A stretch of 32,279 nucleotides of DNA from DASVLX01 sp035552275 (lineage in GTDB: Bacteria; Actinomycetota; Actinomycetes; Mycobacteriales; Pseudonocardiaceae): contig DASZLR010000078.1 in assembly GCA_035552275.1 (NCBI GenBank), forward strand, positions 1 to 32,279, read 5' to 3'. The translations under genes and the position numbers were made by a program. This document shows positions 25,378 to 32,279 of this stretch, piece after piece. Under the pieces are notes generated by a model. It did not search any database, had not been told where the DNA came from, and worked only from the letters and a program-made list of their open reading frames with translations. Every line of letters begins with the position of its first letter. Within the stretch, counting starts at the first letter, position 1.

Positions 25378-25776
25378 ATGACTGACGAGACGACCACACA
25401 GGCAGAGCAGACTGAGCAGACGGCGCCGGCCGGAGCGCCGATGTCGCCTGCGGCCAACCTGGCCGCGGTGGACGACGTCGAGGAGGCCATGCGGGACGTG
25501 GTCGACCCGGAACTGGGCATCAACGTGGTGGATCTCGGCCTGGTCTACGACATCCGGGTGGACGAGGAGAACGTCGCCATCCTGGACATGACGCTCACCT
25601 CCGCGGCCTGCCCGCTCACCGACGTGATCGAGGACCAGACGCGGGGCGCGCTGGTCAGGGGCACCGGGCTGGTGTCCGACATCAAGATCAACTGGGTGTG
25701 GATGCCGCCCTGGGGGCCGGAGAAGATCACCGATGACGGCCGGGAACAGCTGCGGGCGTTGGGCTTCACCGTCTGA
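25378..25776 (+). CDS. sufT: SufT-like MIP18/DUF59 Fe-S maturation factor
   Basis: Small protein of 132 residues with the DUF59 domain at about 30-130. The family hallmark DPELGINVVDLGLVYDI and the TSAACPLTDVI cysteine are present. SufT proteins help deliver Fe-S clusters. The first 30 residues are Thr, Glu and Ala-rich and poorly conserved. The ATG lies 5 bases after the sufU stop, with GGGAG 9 bases upstream. It is the last gene of the operon (Rv1466-type, from memory). Confidence 0.92.
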   Translation: MTDETTTQAEQTEQTAPAGAPMSPAANLAAVDDVEEAMRDVVDPELGINVVDLGLVYDIRVDEENVAILDMTLTSAACPLTDVIEDQTRGALVRGTGLVSDIKINWVWMPPWGPEKITDDGREQLRALGFTV

Positions 25777-25823
25777 GCGTTACACGTGATCTTACCCACC
25801 TGGATAGGGCCGTTTGGGCATGT

Positions 25824-25876
25824 ATCCCCTTTAGTTGATCAGTAGGGGATGGGGTCGGGCCAAGCCCCTAGGGGAT
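25824..25876 (+). repeat. Three AGGGGAT copies upstream of the S53 protease gene
   Basis: ATCCCCT (25824-25830) and AGGGGAT (25844-25850) form an inverted pair, and a third copy lies in CCCCTAGGGGAT (25865-25876), itself a 10-base palindrome. TAGGGGAT is repeated directly at 25843 and 25869, 26 bases apart. The first pair could also form a 7-bp hairpin ending the suf transcript, although no T-run follows. The cluster sits immediately upstream of a TTGACT -35 candidate, as expected for an activator or repressor site. Confidence 0.6.
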
Positions 25877-25877
25877 C

Positions 25878-25940
25878 TTGACTGCCCAAAGTGACCGGTG
25901 ACACCCTCGGCGCGCTGAAGATCACTCGAAGGAGTGATCT
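25878..25940 (+). promoter_or_regulatory. S53 protease promoter and leader hairpin
   Basis: TTGACT (25878-25883) and CACCCT (25902-25907) are 18 bases apart, with a start expected near 25914. The leader would then begin with an 8-bp perfect hairpin (25919-25926 with 25933-25940, loop CGAAGG). The hairpin holds a decoy AAGGAG; the true ribosome binding site AGGAGG (25954-25959) is downstream and free. A 5' hairpin like this usually protects the mRNA or modulates translation. Confidence 0.5.
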
Positions 25941-25963
25941 CTTGCGTGAGCCCAGGAGGTCCC

Positions 25964-27304
25964 GTGAAAGCACGTTTGGGTCGCCGGGTGTCGGGGGCAT
26001 TGACCGGACTGGTGGCCGTCGCGGCCGCACTGTCCGGATCGGCCGTCGCCACCACGGCGGCAGGTGGGGTGATGACGCCGGCCATCGGCGATCATCCGCG
26101 ATATGTGGTCGCCGGCAAGCTGACCGGCCGGCGCGCGCATCTCGACCCCGCGGTTACGTACACCTGTCAAACCAGCGCGCCGGCCGGTTGTTACGGTCCG
26201 GCGCAGATCAGAAACGCCTATGGCGTGGCCGCGTTGGCGAGTCGATACGGACTCAACGGCGCCGGCCGGACAATCGTTATCATCGACTCATTCCAAAGCC
26301 CCACCATTCGGGGCGACCTCGGTCAGTTCGACCGGCAGTTCGGGTTGCCCGATCCGCAGTTCAACATCATCGCTCCGAACGGGCTGACTCCGTTCAATCC
26401 CGGCGATGCCGATCAGGTGAGCTGGTCCGGTGAGATCAGTCTGGACGTCGAGTGGGCGCACGCCATAGCGCCGGCCGCCGCGATCGATCTCGTGCTCGCC
26501 CGCAGCGACCGGGACGCCGACATCTTCGCCGCCCAGCAGTACGCCGTCAGCCGAGGTCTCGGCGACGTTGTCTCGCAGAGTTTCGGCGAGGCGGAACAGT
26601 GCATGAATTCGGGAATTCAGGCACAGACCCATCAACTGTTCCAGCAGGCCTCCGCCATGGGTATGACGGTATTCGCCTCCACAGGGGACACCGGCGCCGG
26701 TGAGCCGACGTGCAACGGCTCCGGTTACCTGAAGGCGATCAGCACGCCGGCCTCCGATCCCAACGTCACGGCGGTCGGTGGCAGCCGGTTGTTCGCCGAT
26801 GGCGGCAGCGGTCTCTACCAGTCCGAGACCGCGTGGGACGAGCCGCAGTACAACCTGGCCGGTGGCGGCGGGTACAGCACCATTTACCACACTCCGGGCT
26901 ACCAGGCTGGGCTCAGCCTGCCCATGCGCGGCGTCCCGGACGTTGCCTATAACGCCAGCATGGACGGCGGGGTGCTCACCGTGTGGAGCAGCTCCGGCCA
27001 GGGCCCGAACATGGTGTTCCGGTTCGCCGGCACCAGCGCCGGTTCGCCGCAGTGGGCCGGCCTGGCCGCGTTGGCCGACCAGATGGCCGGCCGGCGACTC
27101 GGCGCGATCAACACCCAGCTGTACCAGCTGACGCCGGAGGTGCACGACATCACGGCCGGCGACAACACGTATCACGGCCGGACCGCCACGGTGAATGGCT
27201 ACGTCGCCCGGCCCGGTTGGGATCCGGCGACCGGCCTGGGCTCGCCGCGCGCCGATGTCCTGGTGCCGCAACTGGCCCAGGGCGGTGGCGGCTGGGGCTG
27301 GTAG
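25964..27304 (+). CDS. Secreted S53-family (sedolisin) serine-carboxyl protease
   Basis: Acid-active type protease of 446 residues. A signal peptide covers about 1-29 (basic start, hydrophobic core, AVA). The catalytic Glu and Asp are E157 and D161 (SGEISLDVEW), the oxyanion Asp is likely D242 (STGDTG) and the nucleophile is S358 (GTSAGSPQW). A calcium-site-like DITAGDN and GWDPATGLGSP lie near the C-terminus. The usual N-terminal activation propeptide of about 150 residues is missing; only about 50 residues separate the signal peptide from the catalytic domain. The GTG at 25964 has AGGAGG 4 bases upstream. The C-terminus ends in Gly and Trp. Confidence 0.92.
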   Translation: MKARLGRRVSGALTGLVAVAAALSGSAVATTAAGGVMTPAIGDHPRYVVAGKLTGRRAHLDPAVTYTCQTSAPAGCYGPAQIRNAYGVAALASRYGLNGAGRTIVIIDSFQSPTIRGDLGQFDRQFGLPDPQFNIIAPNGLTPFNPGDADQVSWSGEISLDVEWAHAIAPAAAIDLVLARSDRDADIFAAQQYAVSRGLGDVVSQSFGEAEQCMNSGIQAQTHQLFQQASAMGMTVFASTGDTGAGEPTCNGSGYLKAISTPASDPNVTAVGGSRLFADGGSGLYQSETAWDEPQYNLAGGGGYSTIYHTPGYQAGLSLPMRGVPDVAYNASMDGGVLTVWSSSGQGPNMVFRFAGTSAGSPQWAGLAALADQMAGRRLGAINTQLYQLTPEVHDITAGDNTYHGRTATVNGYVARPGWDPATGLGSPRADVLVPQLAQGGGGWGW

Positions 27305-27310
27305 TAGTCG

Positions 27311-27358
27311 CTGCTACACCCTGCCCGTCAAGTGCTGTTGGCGGGCAGGGTGTAGCAG
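27311..27358. terminator. Perfect 17-bp inverted repeat after the protease gene
   Basis: CTGCTACACCCTGCCCG (27311-27327) is matched exactly by its reverse complement (27342-27358) around a 14-base loop. It starts 6 bases after the protease stop. No T-run is present, but it would be very stable and serve as a bidirectional terminator. The right arm overlaps the C-terminal codons of a small minus-strand ORF. Confidence 0.65.
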
Positions 27359-27537
27359 AACCGCCGGACAATGGGCGCCCACAACTGGAAATCGGCCACC
27401 GTGGTCAGGGTGACCTCCTTCGACACACGAGTCAGTCCACGATGGAGCCTCAACCACTCCGGCACATCATCGACCGGCACCGGGCCGACAATCGCGTTGC
27501 GCCAGCGGTGACTGTCCTGTTTGGACCTGAACGTCAT
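27328..27537 (-). CDS. Hypothetical small protein, uncertain
   Basis: ORF of 69 residues on the minus strand. Codon use is plausible and AAGG lies 5 bases before the ATG. No family is recognised. The frame is the same as that of the upstream EAL-GGDEF gene and stays open back to that gene's stop, encoding basic residues, so it could be a separated or decayed tail rather than an independent gene. GC content looks lower here than in neighbours. Its 3' end lies inside the inverted repeat. Confidence 0.35.
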   Translation of the reverse strand: MTFRSKQDSHRWRNAIVGPVPVDDVPEWLRLHRGLTRVSKEVTLTTVADFQLWAPIVRRFCYTLPANST

Positions 27538-27618
27538 CCGAGCCTTCGCGGCATGCCGATAACGCCGATGCTGGTTCGCGGTGCCACGTAAGCATGATCG
27601 CAGCGAACGGGGCGAGCG

Positions 27619-29379
27619 TTAGTGCACCGCGAGATGCCGTGGCGCGGGGGCGGTGGCGTGGTCGTTGGTCAGGTGGTGGCCGCGCGTCGGGGCCGGCACG
27701 TGCGGGCTGCGGGCCTGACGCAACACATGCACTTCCTCGGTTCCCGGCCGGCCGACCACCCAGCTTGATCCAGGTAGCGATTTGGCGCGGTGCTTGAGCG
27801 GTGCCAGCAGGCGCGACACCTCGCGGTAGCCGGACACCGACCCGGCCGCGCACACCAGCGTCGCCAGCGAGACGGTGATCGGGACGTCCTCGACCGTCCA
27901 CTGCCGGTCGATCAGCCTGCCGCCCACCGCCATCAGCTCGTCCAGGCTGGTGACCAGCAGGAAGTCGTCGCCGCCGACGTGCCCAACCCGCACCGAGCGC
28001 AGCTCCCCGGCGCTGGTCAGTGCCTGGCCGACCTGGCGGATCAGCTCGTCGCCGGACGCGAAGCCGAACTCGTCGTTGACCATTTTGAACGAGTCGATGT
28101 CCAGCCAGCCGACCGCGAAGATCTCCCCGGCTCGGACTCGCCGGTCCACGTCCCGGGCGACCGAGTCGCTGCCCGGCAGCCGGGTGAGCGGGTTGAGCGC
28201 GGCGGCCTGCTCCACCTTGGTGTCGGCCACCGCTCGGATCAGGTCGGCCACCCGGACCACGCCGAGGCAGCGGTGCGCGGCGTCCACGACCACGAGATCA
28301 TCGTTGGTGCGGCTGGTTTCGCCGCCGCCGAGCACGTCCAACAGGTCGAACACGGACGCGCCGATCGGCACGACGCGCGGCTTGTCGGCCAGCCGGTTGG
28401 CGGCCCGCTTGGCGTGCAGCGCGTGCCCGTACGGTCCGGTGACCGCGAGCAGGAACCGGTTACGGTCCACGGTGTGCTGCGGCCGCTCGGATTCGTCCAG
28501 CAGCACCACGCAGTTCACCGACTGGTCGTCGGCGAGCATGGTGCGCACGTCTTCGGCGGTCGCGTTCGCCGGCAAGGTGCTCGCGGGCTTCATCAGGTCG
28601 GTGACCCGTGGCCCGGTGACCCGGCGCTCCTCCAGCGGCAGCGGCTCGGTGGCCAGCGTGTCGTCGGCTGCGGTCGGGATCGACAGGTGCGTCGCGGGCC
28701 GCTCGGTGGGTGCGCCGAGGGCGTGGCCCTGGGCCAGCCGGACGCCGAGCGCGCGCAGCGCCGCCAACTGTTCGGCGGTCTCGACGCCTTCGGCGACCAA
28801 CTGGCCGGAACTCTGCTCGCACACGTGCATCAGGGCTTCGACGGTGGCCCGGTGCCGCTGTTCCTCGGGCACCCCGACGGTGACCGAGCGGTCCAGTTTG
28901 ATCAGCTCGATGAACGGCGCGGTCAGCAGGGTCAGCGGCGTGTCGCCGTCGCCGACGCCGTCCAGCGCCAGCCGGAAGCCGGCGTTGTGCAGCGCCTGGA
29001 CACCCTGGGCGAAGGCCTGGGCCGGCGCGGCGGAGAACGGCGGGTTGAGTTCGATCACCACGTCGGCCGGCCGGCGGCCGACGTCCCGCACCGCCTCGAC
29101 CAGCGGCCGGGCGCCGACATGCGCTCTGGCGACCGTGGCGGCAAGTAGGTTGACGTGCAATGGCAGCTTCAGGTCCCATCGCGCCGCATGCCGGACCGCC
29201 AGCGCGGCGAGGCCGAAGTCGGTCGGCGTGAGCTGACCGGTGTCGGCGGCGTCTCGCAGCAGGTCGCGAACATTGCCAGCAGGCGGTCGGGCCAGTGCCT
29301 CGACCGCTATCACGCCGCCGGTCGTCACATTGAACAGCGGCTGATAAGCGAAGTGGACTCCGTCCAGCAACGCGCTCAC
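27619..29379 (-). CDS. EAL-CBS-GGDEF protein with degenerate motifs
   Basis: Cytosolic protein of 586 residues. An EAL domain (about 1-235), a CBS pair (about 255-385) and a GGDEF domain (about 390-540) appear in this order, the reverse of the common GGDEF-EAL order. EAL residues E27, N77, E110, K161, E197 and Q217 are kept, but the usual DDFGTG reads DGVGDG, losing the second Asp (G141). The GGDEF signature is GGDDF, and no RxxD I-site is visible. So it may be a c-di-GMP or nucleotide sensor rather than an enzyme; the CBS pair could bind adenosine nucleotides. The GTG at 29379 has no ribosome binding site. Confidence 0.9.
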   Translation of the reverse strand: MSALLDGVHFAYQPLFNVTTGGVIAVEALARPPAGNVRDLLRDAADTGQLTPTDFGLAALAVRHAARWDLKLPLHVNLLAATVARAHVGARPLVEAVRDVGRRPADVVIELNPPFSAAPAQAFAQGVQALHNAGFRLALDGVGDGDTPLTLLTAPFIELIKLDRSVTVGVPEEQRHRATVEALMHVCEQSSGQLVAEGVETAEQLAALRALGVRLAQGHALGAPTERPATHLSIPTAADDTLATEPLPLEERRVTGPRVTDLMKPASTLPANATAEDVRTMLADDQSVNCVVLLDESERPQHTVDRNRFLLAVTGPYGHALHAKRAANRLADKPRVVPIGASVFDLLDVLGGGETSRTNDDLVVVDAAHRCLGVVRVADLIRAVADTKVEQAAALNPLTRLPGSDSVARDVDRRVRAGEIFAVGWLDIDSFKMVNDEFGFASGDELIRQVGQALTSAGELRSVRVGHVGGDDFLLVTSLDELMAVGGRLIDRQWTVEDVPITVSLATLVCAAGSVSGYREVSRLLAPLKHRAKSLPGSSWVVGRPGTEEVHVLRQARSPHVPAPTRGHHLTNDHATAPAPRHLAVH

Positions 29380-29496
29380 GGCGTTGATACTGCCGGCACA
29401 GGTGTCACGGGCGAAACAGGGTTCACGTCTTGTTCATAGCCTACTTCGCAGTTTTCACCCGATTGGACGTGTTTGGGCTCACATCCTTAACAGATG

Positions 29497-30648
29497 TCAC
29501 CTCGTTGGTATGGCGAGAGTAGTGCGCAGCCGCCAGGGCGCCTGCCGGAACAGGGTGATCATCGCCATCGCGTGGCCACCGAGATTTTGGCTGTCGTTCA
29601 GATATGTCCGGCGCAGCTGGTCCGGCAGTGTAAAGAACAGATCAAAGAATCCGGCGATGTTGTCAGGGCCGTCAGGCGGTAGTGCCAGCAGCGCGGCCAG
29701 GCCCCGGCGACGCAGCAGCCGGACCGCGCGCGCCCGCGCCGGCCACAACGCCCGGTGCGCCGCGATCCTGGCATCACGCGGCCCGCGCGGCCCGCGTGAT
29801 ATCGCCTCGGCGATCCGGGCCGCGACCACTGGCGCCATTCGCAGCGCGTCCGCGATGCCGTAGCCGGTCGCGGGATGCGTCATGCCGGCCCGCGCGCCAA
29901 AACTCACTACCCGGTGCGGGATGGGTGGGTCCAGCGGGATGCGCACGGTCTCCGCCAGCGGCGAGTGGGCGTTCCGGCCGATGCCGGCGCGGGCCAGCCG
30001 GGCGCTCAGCCGGGACCGCAGCACGGCGATCGGGAGGCCGGGCCGGCGGGCCAGCGAGGTCTCCTCGACCAGTACCCGATCCCGACCCACCGGCACGGCG
30101 TAGAGGAAGGTGGGATCGGGCTGATCGACTCGATCGGGCGGGCGCCAGTCCATCAGCACGGCGTCCGCGCCGTCGAGCAGTGGGGCCGCCTCGGCGGTGG
30201 ACAGCATGATGCCGGCACCTGTCTGCTCCGCCGTCGCGGGGGAGTGGACAGCGCCGCTGGCGTCGACTACCAGATGGGCGGCCAGGGTGCGCCCGTCGGC
30301 CAGCCGGACTGGGCCGTGTTGGGCGATCGAGACCGCGCGGCCGGTGTGCACCGCGACCCTCGAATCGGCGAGCTGGTCGCGCAGCCCGTCGTTGTCGAAG
30401 ATCAGGTACTGGCCGGTAACCGTGTGTCGTCGAGTGCCGAACACGACGACGTCGTGGGGCGCGGCCGCGATCGCGGCGGGTGACATCGGGGGCAGGTGAT
30501 CGGCCCAGGCGGCGTAGGTGGGCCGCCAGCGACGGTGTGGGCTCGGATCGACAATCGCGGTGGACAGTCCGTGCGCGGCGCACTCGCCGGCCAGTGCCCA
30601 ACCGGCCGGGCCGGCGCCGACGATCAGCACATCGGTCGAGTCGGGCAT
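29497..30648 (-). CDS. Lycopene cyclase-like FAD protein (CrtL type)
   Basis: Protein of 383 residues with an N-terminal FAD motif GAGPAGWALAGECAAHG (from 11) and the lycopene-cyclase segment VLVEETSLARRPGLP near residue 195. It would cyclise lycopene ends to beta-ionone rings at the membrane. No other carotenoid gene (crtE, crtB, crtI) is in the window, so lycopene must come from elsewhere, or the enzyme acts on another substrate. Upstream region has no good ribosome binding site. The C-terminal FFDLFFTLP stretch is typical of the family. Confidence 0.85.
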   Translation of the reverse strand: MPDSTDVLIVGAGPAGWALAGECAAHGLSTAIVDPSPHRRWRPTYAAWADHLPPMSPAAIAAAPHDVVVFGTRRHTVTGQYLIFDNDGLRDQLADSRVAVHTGRAVSIAQHGPVRLADGRTLAAHLVVDASGAVHSPATAEQTGAGIMLSTAEAAPLLDGADAVLMDWRPPDRVDQPDPTFLYAVPVGRDRVLVEETSLARRPGLPIAVLRSRLSARLARAGIGRNAHSPLAETVRIPLDPPIPHRVVSFGARAGMTHPATGYGIADALRMAPVVAARIAEAISRGPRGPRDARIAAHRALWPARARAVRLLRRRGLAALLALPPDGPDNIAGFFDLFFTLPDQLRRTYLNDSQNLGGHAMAMITLFRQAPWRLRTTLAIPTR

Positions 30649-30691
30649 TAGACCATTGTGGACCGTGCTGCCCAGCTGGACGCCGAGTGGA

Positions 30692-31660
30692 TCACCACTC
30701 CCACTCGATGCCGAACAGGCCGGGGCCGACGGACAGGCCGACGGCGTGCACCTCGCCGGACGGGCTGATCGTCAGGTTGCGGCGTTTGCCGACCCGCTGA
30801 TCGTGGTCGGGCGAGCTGAACTGGTGGCAGCGGCTGGGCAGCGCCTGGTGGTCGAACTGGACTTCGAGCAGGTAGTCGCGTACCGGCAGCCGGAACCGGC
30901 GGAAGTAGAAGGCCTCGGAGTTGCGCATCTCGGGCGGGTTGACCACCTTGTGTTCCATGATCAACGTCTCGCCGCGGGCCAGCGGCCGGTCGAACAGCAG
31001 CTCAGCGACCATGATGTGGTCGTCAAGATCGACGGCGACTCGGCCGAGGTGGCAGTTGCGCAGCGCCTGCAACTCGGCGGCGCGCGCGGTGATGTTGTCC
31101 CAGTCGTAGACCATGATCCAGCGGTCGACACCGTCCTGCTCGGCCCGCAGCACCTGGCTGACCTGGATGGAGCGCAGTTGGCGGTCGACGCTGACAACGC
31201 AGCGGTCGTGTTGGCTGATCCTGCTCAGCTGGGTGTCGCACGAGGTGTCGATCCGGTCCAGCAGACGCGCGACGTTGGCCTCGTCGCCCCACAACGCGTC
31301 GATGGGCAGCAGGGTGCCGGCGCGGCGGCGGCGGCCGCGCGGGCGGGGCGGGCCCAGCAACGCGGTCAGGGCGTGCGCGGGCACCCGCAGCACCGCTTCC
31401 AGATGACGCAGCGCGTCCAGTGACTCCGGCCGTTCGGGGCGCCGGCGACCGGATTGCCAGTAACTGAGCGTAGCCACGCTAATGGTCACTCCGCGTAGCT
31501 GAAGCCGGTGCTGAATCCGGTCCAAACTCAGCCCGCTGCCCTTGATGGCGGCTCGCAGCGCTTCCGCGAACGGCCCCTCGGCCAGCAGTTTGGCCAGCTC
31601 CGGGCGCACCGGGGCCGCTCGGGCCGGCAACAGGTCCGGCCGACTCACAATGACGCTCAT
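30692..31660 (-). CDS. XRE-type helix-turn-helix regulator with large C-terminal domain
   Basis: Protein of 322 residues. An N-terminal helix-turn-helix lies at about 25-95 (GSGLSLDRIQHRLQLRG, YWQSGRRRPERPESL). The C-terminal 200 residues are a conserved actinobacterial domain of unknown function, rich in beta-strand patterns and aromatic residues, ending IEWEW. The ATG at 31660 is chosen because GGGGAG lies 5-6 bases upstream; a longer start has none. It is divergent from the VLRF1 gene. Function is unknown. Confidence 0.8.
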   Translation of the reverse strand: MSVIVSRPDLLPARAAPVRPELAKLLAEGPFAEALRAAIKGSGLSLDRIQHRLQLRGVTISVATLSYWQSGRRRPERPESLDALRHLEAVLRVPAHALTALLGPPRPRGRRRRAGTLLPIDALWGDEANVARLLDRIDTSCDTQLSRISQHDRCVVSVDRQLRSIQVSQVLRAEQDGVDRWIMVYDWDNITARAAELQALRNCHLGRVAVDLDDHIMVAELLFDRPLARGETLIMEHKVVNPPEMRNSEAFYFRRFRLPVRDYLLEVQFDHQALPSRCHQFSSPDHDQRVGKRRNLTISPSGEVHAVGLSVGPGLFGIEWEW

Positions 31661-31876
31661 GGTGACTCCCCGTCGTCCCACCCTTACGCGAGAGTAACCC
31701 TACTTGGGTGATGCTGAATGCGACACCCCCATTTGGGGGGTAGCCGATCAGGCGAACGTCTGGTGCGGTACGGACACCGCGCCGATCCGGCCGGCCGCAC
31801 CGGATACCAACCGTGTCGGCGGCACACTCGCGACGGTCCGACTGCGTTGGCGGTTCACCCGATACGGTAGCTGGCG
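31661..31876. other. Divergent intergenic region with CCCCC/GGGGG hairpin
   Basis: This 216-base gap separates the XRE-type gene from the VLRF1 gene. It holds a 6-bp hairpin ACCCCC-loop-GGGGGT (31725-31741) and a few weak -10-like words (TAGGGT on the minus strand near 31700, TACGGT at about 31863 on the plus strand). No gene is seen in it. The hairpin could be an operator for the XRE protein. Confidence 0.4.
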
Positions 31877-32279
31877 GTGAACAAGGTTCGTCAAGCCCCG
31901 GGCGGCGGCACTCTGGTTGAGGTGCCGGCCGAGCGGGTGGCCGGCTGGTTCACCCGATTCGGTGAACGGCACGGCGTGCGGCACACCGACCTGGCATCGG
32001 ATCGGGTGGCGGTACTGGCCGCCGACGGCACCACAGCCGAGGTGGCCGTGCCGTTCGGCCCCCTCGTCCTCCGGTCAGATCAGTCGGAGCAGTGGTTTGG
32101 CCGCCATCCCGGGCTGGCGGTCGACGCGCTGATCGCACACCTGGCCAAACCGCGCCGGATCGGGCTGATTCTGGTGCGGCTGGGCGGACACAGCATCGGT
32201 GTCGCCGAGTCCGGACGGGTGGTGGTCTCGACTTCCGACCGGAAGCCGGTGCACGGCCGCAATTCCGCCGGCGGCTGGT
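31877..32279 (+). CDS. acVLRF1-type peptidyl-tRNA hydrolase / ribosome rescue factor, 5' part
   Basis: N-terminal 134 residues of a gene that leaves the window. The segment GLILVRLGGHSIGVAESGRVV and the following DRKPVHGRNSAGGW are typical of the actinobacterial VLRF1 release-factor family, which resembles eRF1 domain 2 and frees nascent chains from stalled 50S subunits. The catalytic loop and the Arg-rich tail that normally follow are outside the window. GTG at 31877 has no strong ribosome binding site; TACGGT upstream may allow a near-leaderless mRNA. Confidence 0.8.
   Translation, partial: MNKVRQAPGGGTLVEVPAERVAGWFTRFGERHGVRHTDLASDRVAVLAADGTTAEVAVPFGPLVLRSDQSEQWFGRHPGLAVDALIAHLAKPRRIGLILVRLGGHSIGVAESGRVVVSTSDRKPVHGRNSAGGW

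Overview
The window is very GC-rich and reads as an actinobacterial chromosome, most likely of the order Pseudonocardiales. The evidence is the strong G/C preference at third codon positions, frequent GTG starts and several apparently leaderless starts, an MptB-type mannosyltransferase, and a gene order (quinone reductase, ctaA, ABC permease, ABC ATPase, mptB, then divergent sufR-sufB-sufD-sufC-sufS-sufU-sufT) that matches, from memory, the Mycobacterium tuberculosis Rv1454c-Rv1466 block. The species cannot be named from sequence alone.

Layout. Positions 1-1545 are one end of an integrated mobile element: a partial DUF2637 (Spd-like) gene and a tyrosine recombinase, abutting a tRNA-Pro(GGG) gene with its own terminator. 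Positions 1782-4670 form a small accessory operon: a clear guanidine-I (ykkC) riboswitch, a ureohydrolase that would usually be called agmatinase, and an APC permease; the best reading is guanidine uptake and hydrolysis. Positions 4751-6570 hold a divergent queA-like gene translationally coupled to an SDR gene. Positions 6707-8895 hold a GAF histidine kinase and LuxR-type response regulator plus a small membrane protein. Positions 8923-10518 hold a TetR regulator divergent from an NAD(P)-binding epimerase-like gene, with two operator-like repeats over a good promoter. Positions 10530-13462 hold a small membrane protein, a MatB-like malonyl-CoA synthetase and a quinone oxidoreductase.

Positions 13553-18967 hold a MarR/GbsR-like regulator, heme A synthase, a cupin, a two-gene ABC exporter and MptB. 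The iron-sulfur (SUF) operon runs from 19107 to 25776, tightly packed with overlapping start and stop codons. It is led by the Fe-S repressor SufR, whose start lies inside an ACACT-N5-TGTGA operator-like repeat, and it includes a Rieske ferredoxin between sufD and sufC. SufR would sense Fe-S status, SufS and SufU mobilise and transfer sulfur, SufBCD is the scaffold and SufT assists maturation.

Positions 25777-32279 hold a secreted S53 protease with an elaborate upstream region, a poorly conserved small ORF, an EAL-CBS-GGDEF protein with degenerate motifs, a lone lycopene cyclase, an XRE-type regulator, and the start of an acVLRF1-type ribosome-rescue factor that runs off the window. The strongest candidate for a less-described system is the riboswitch-controlled guanidine operon; the patchy codon use inside sufB and the S53 upstream region are also worth checking.
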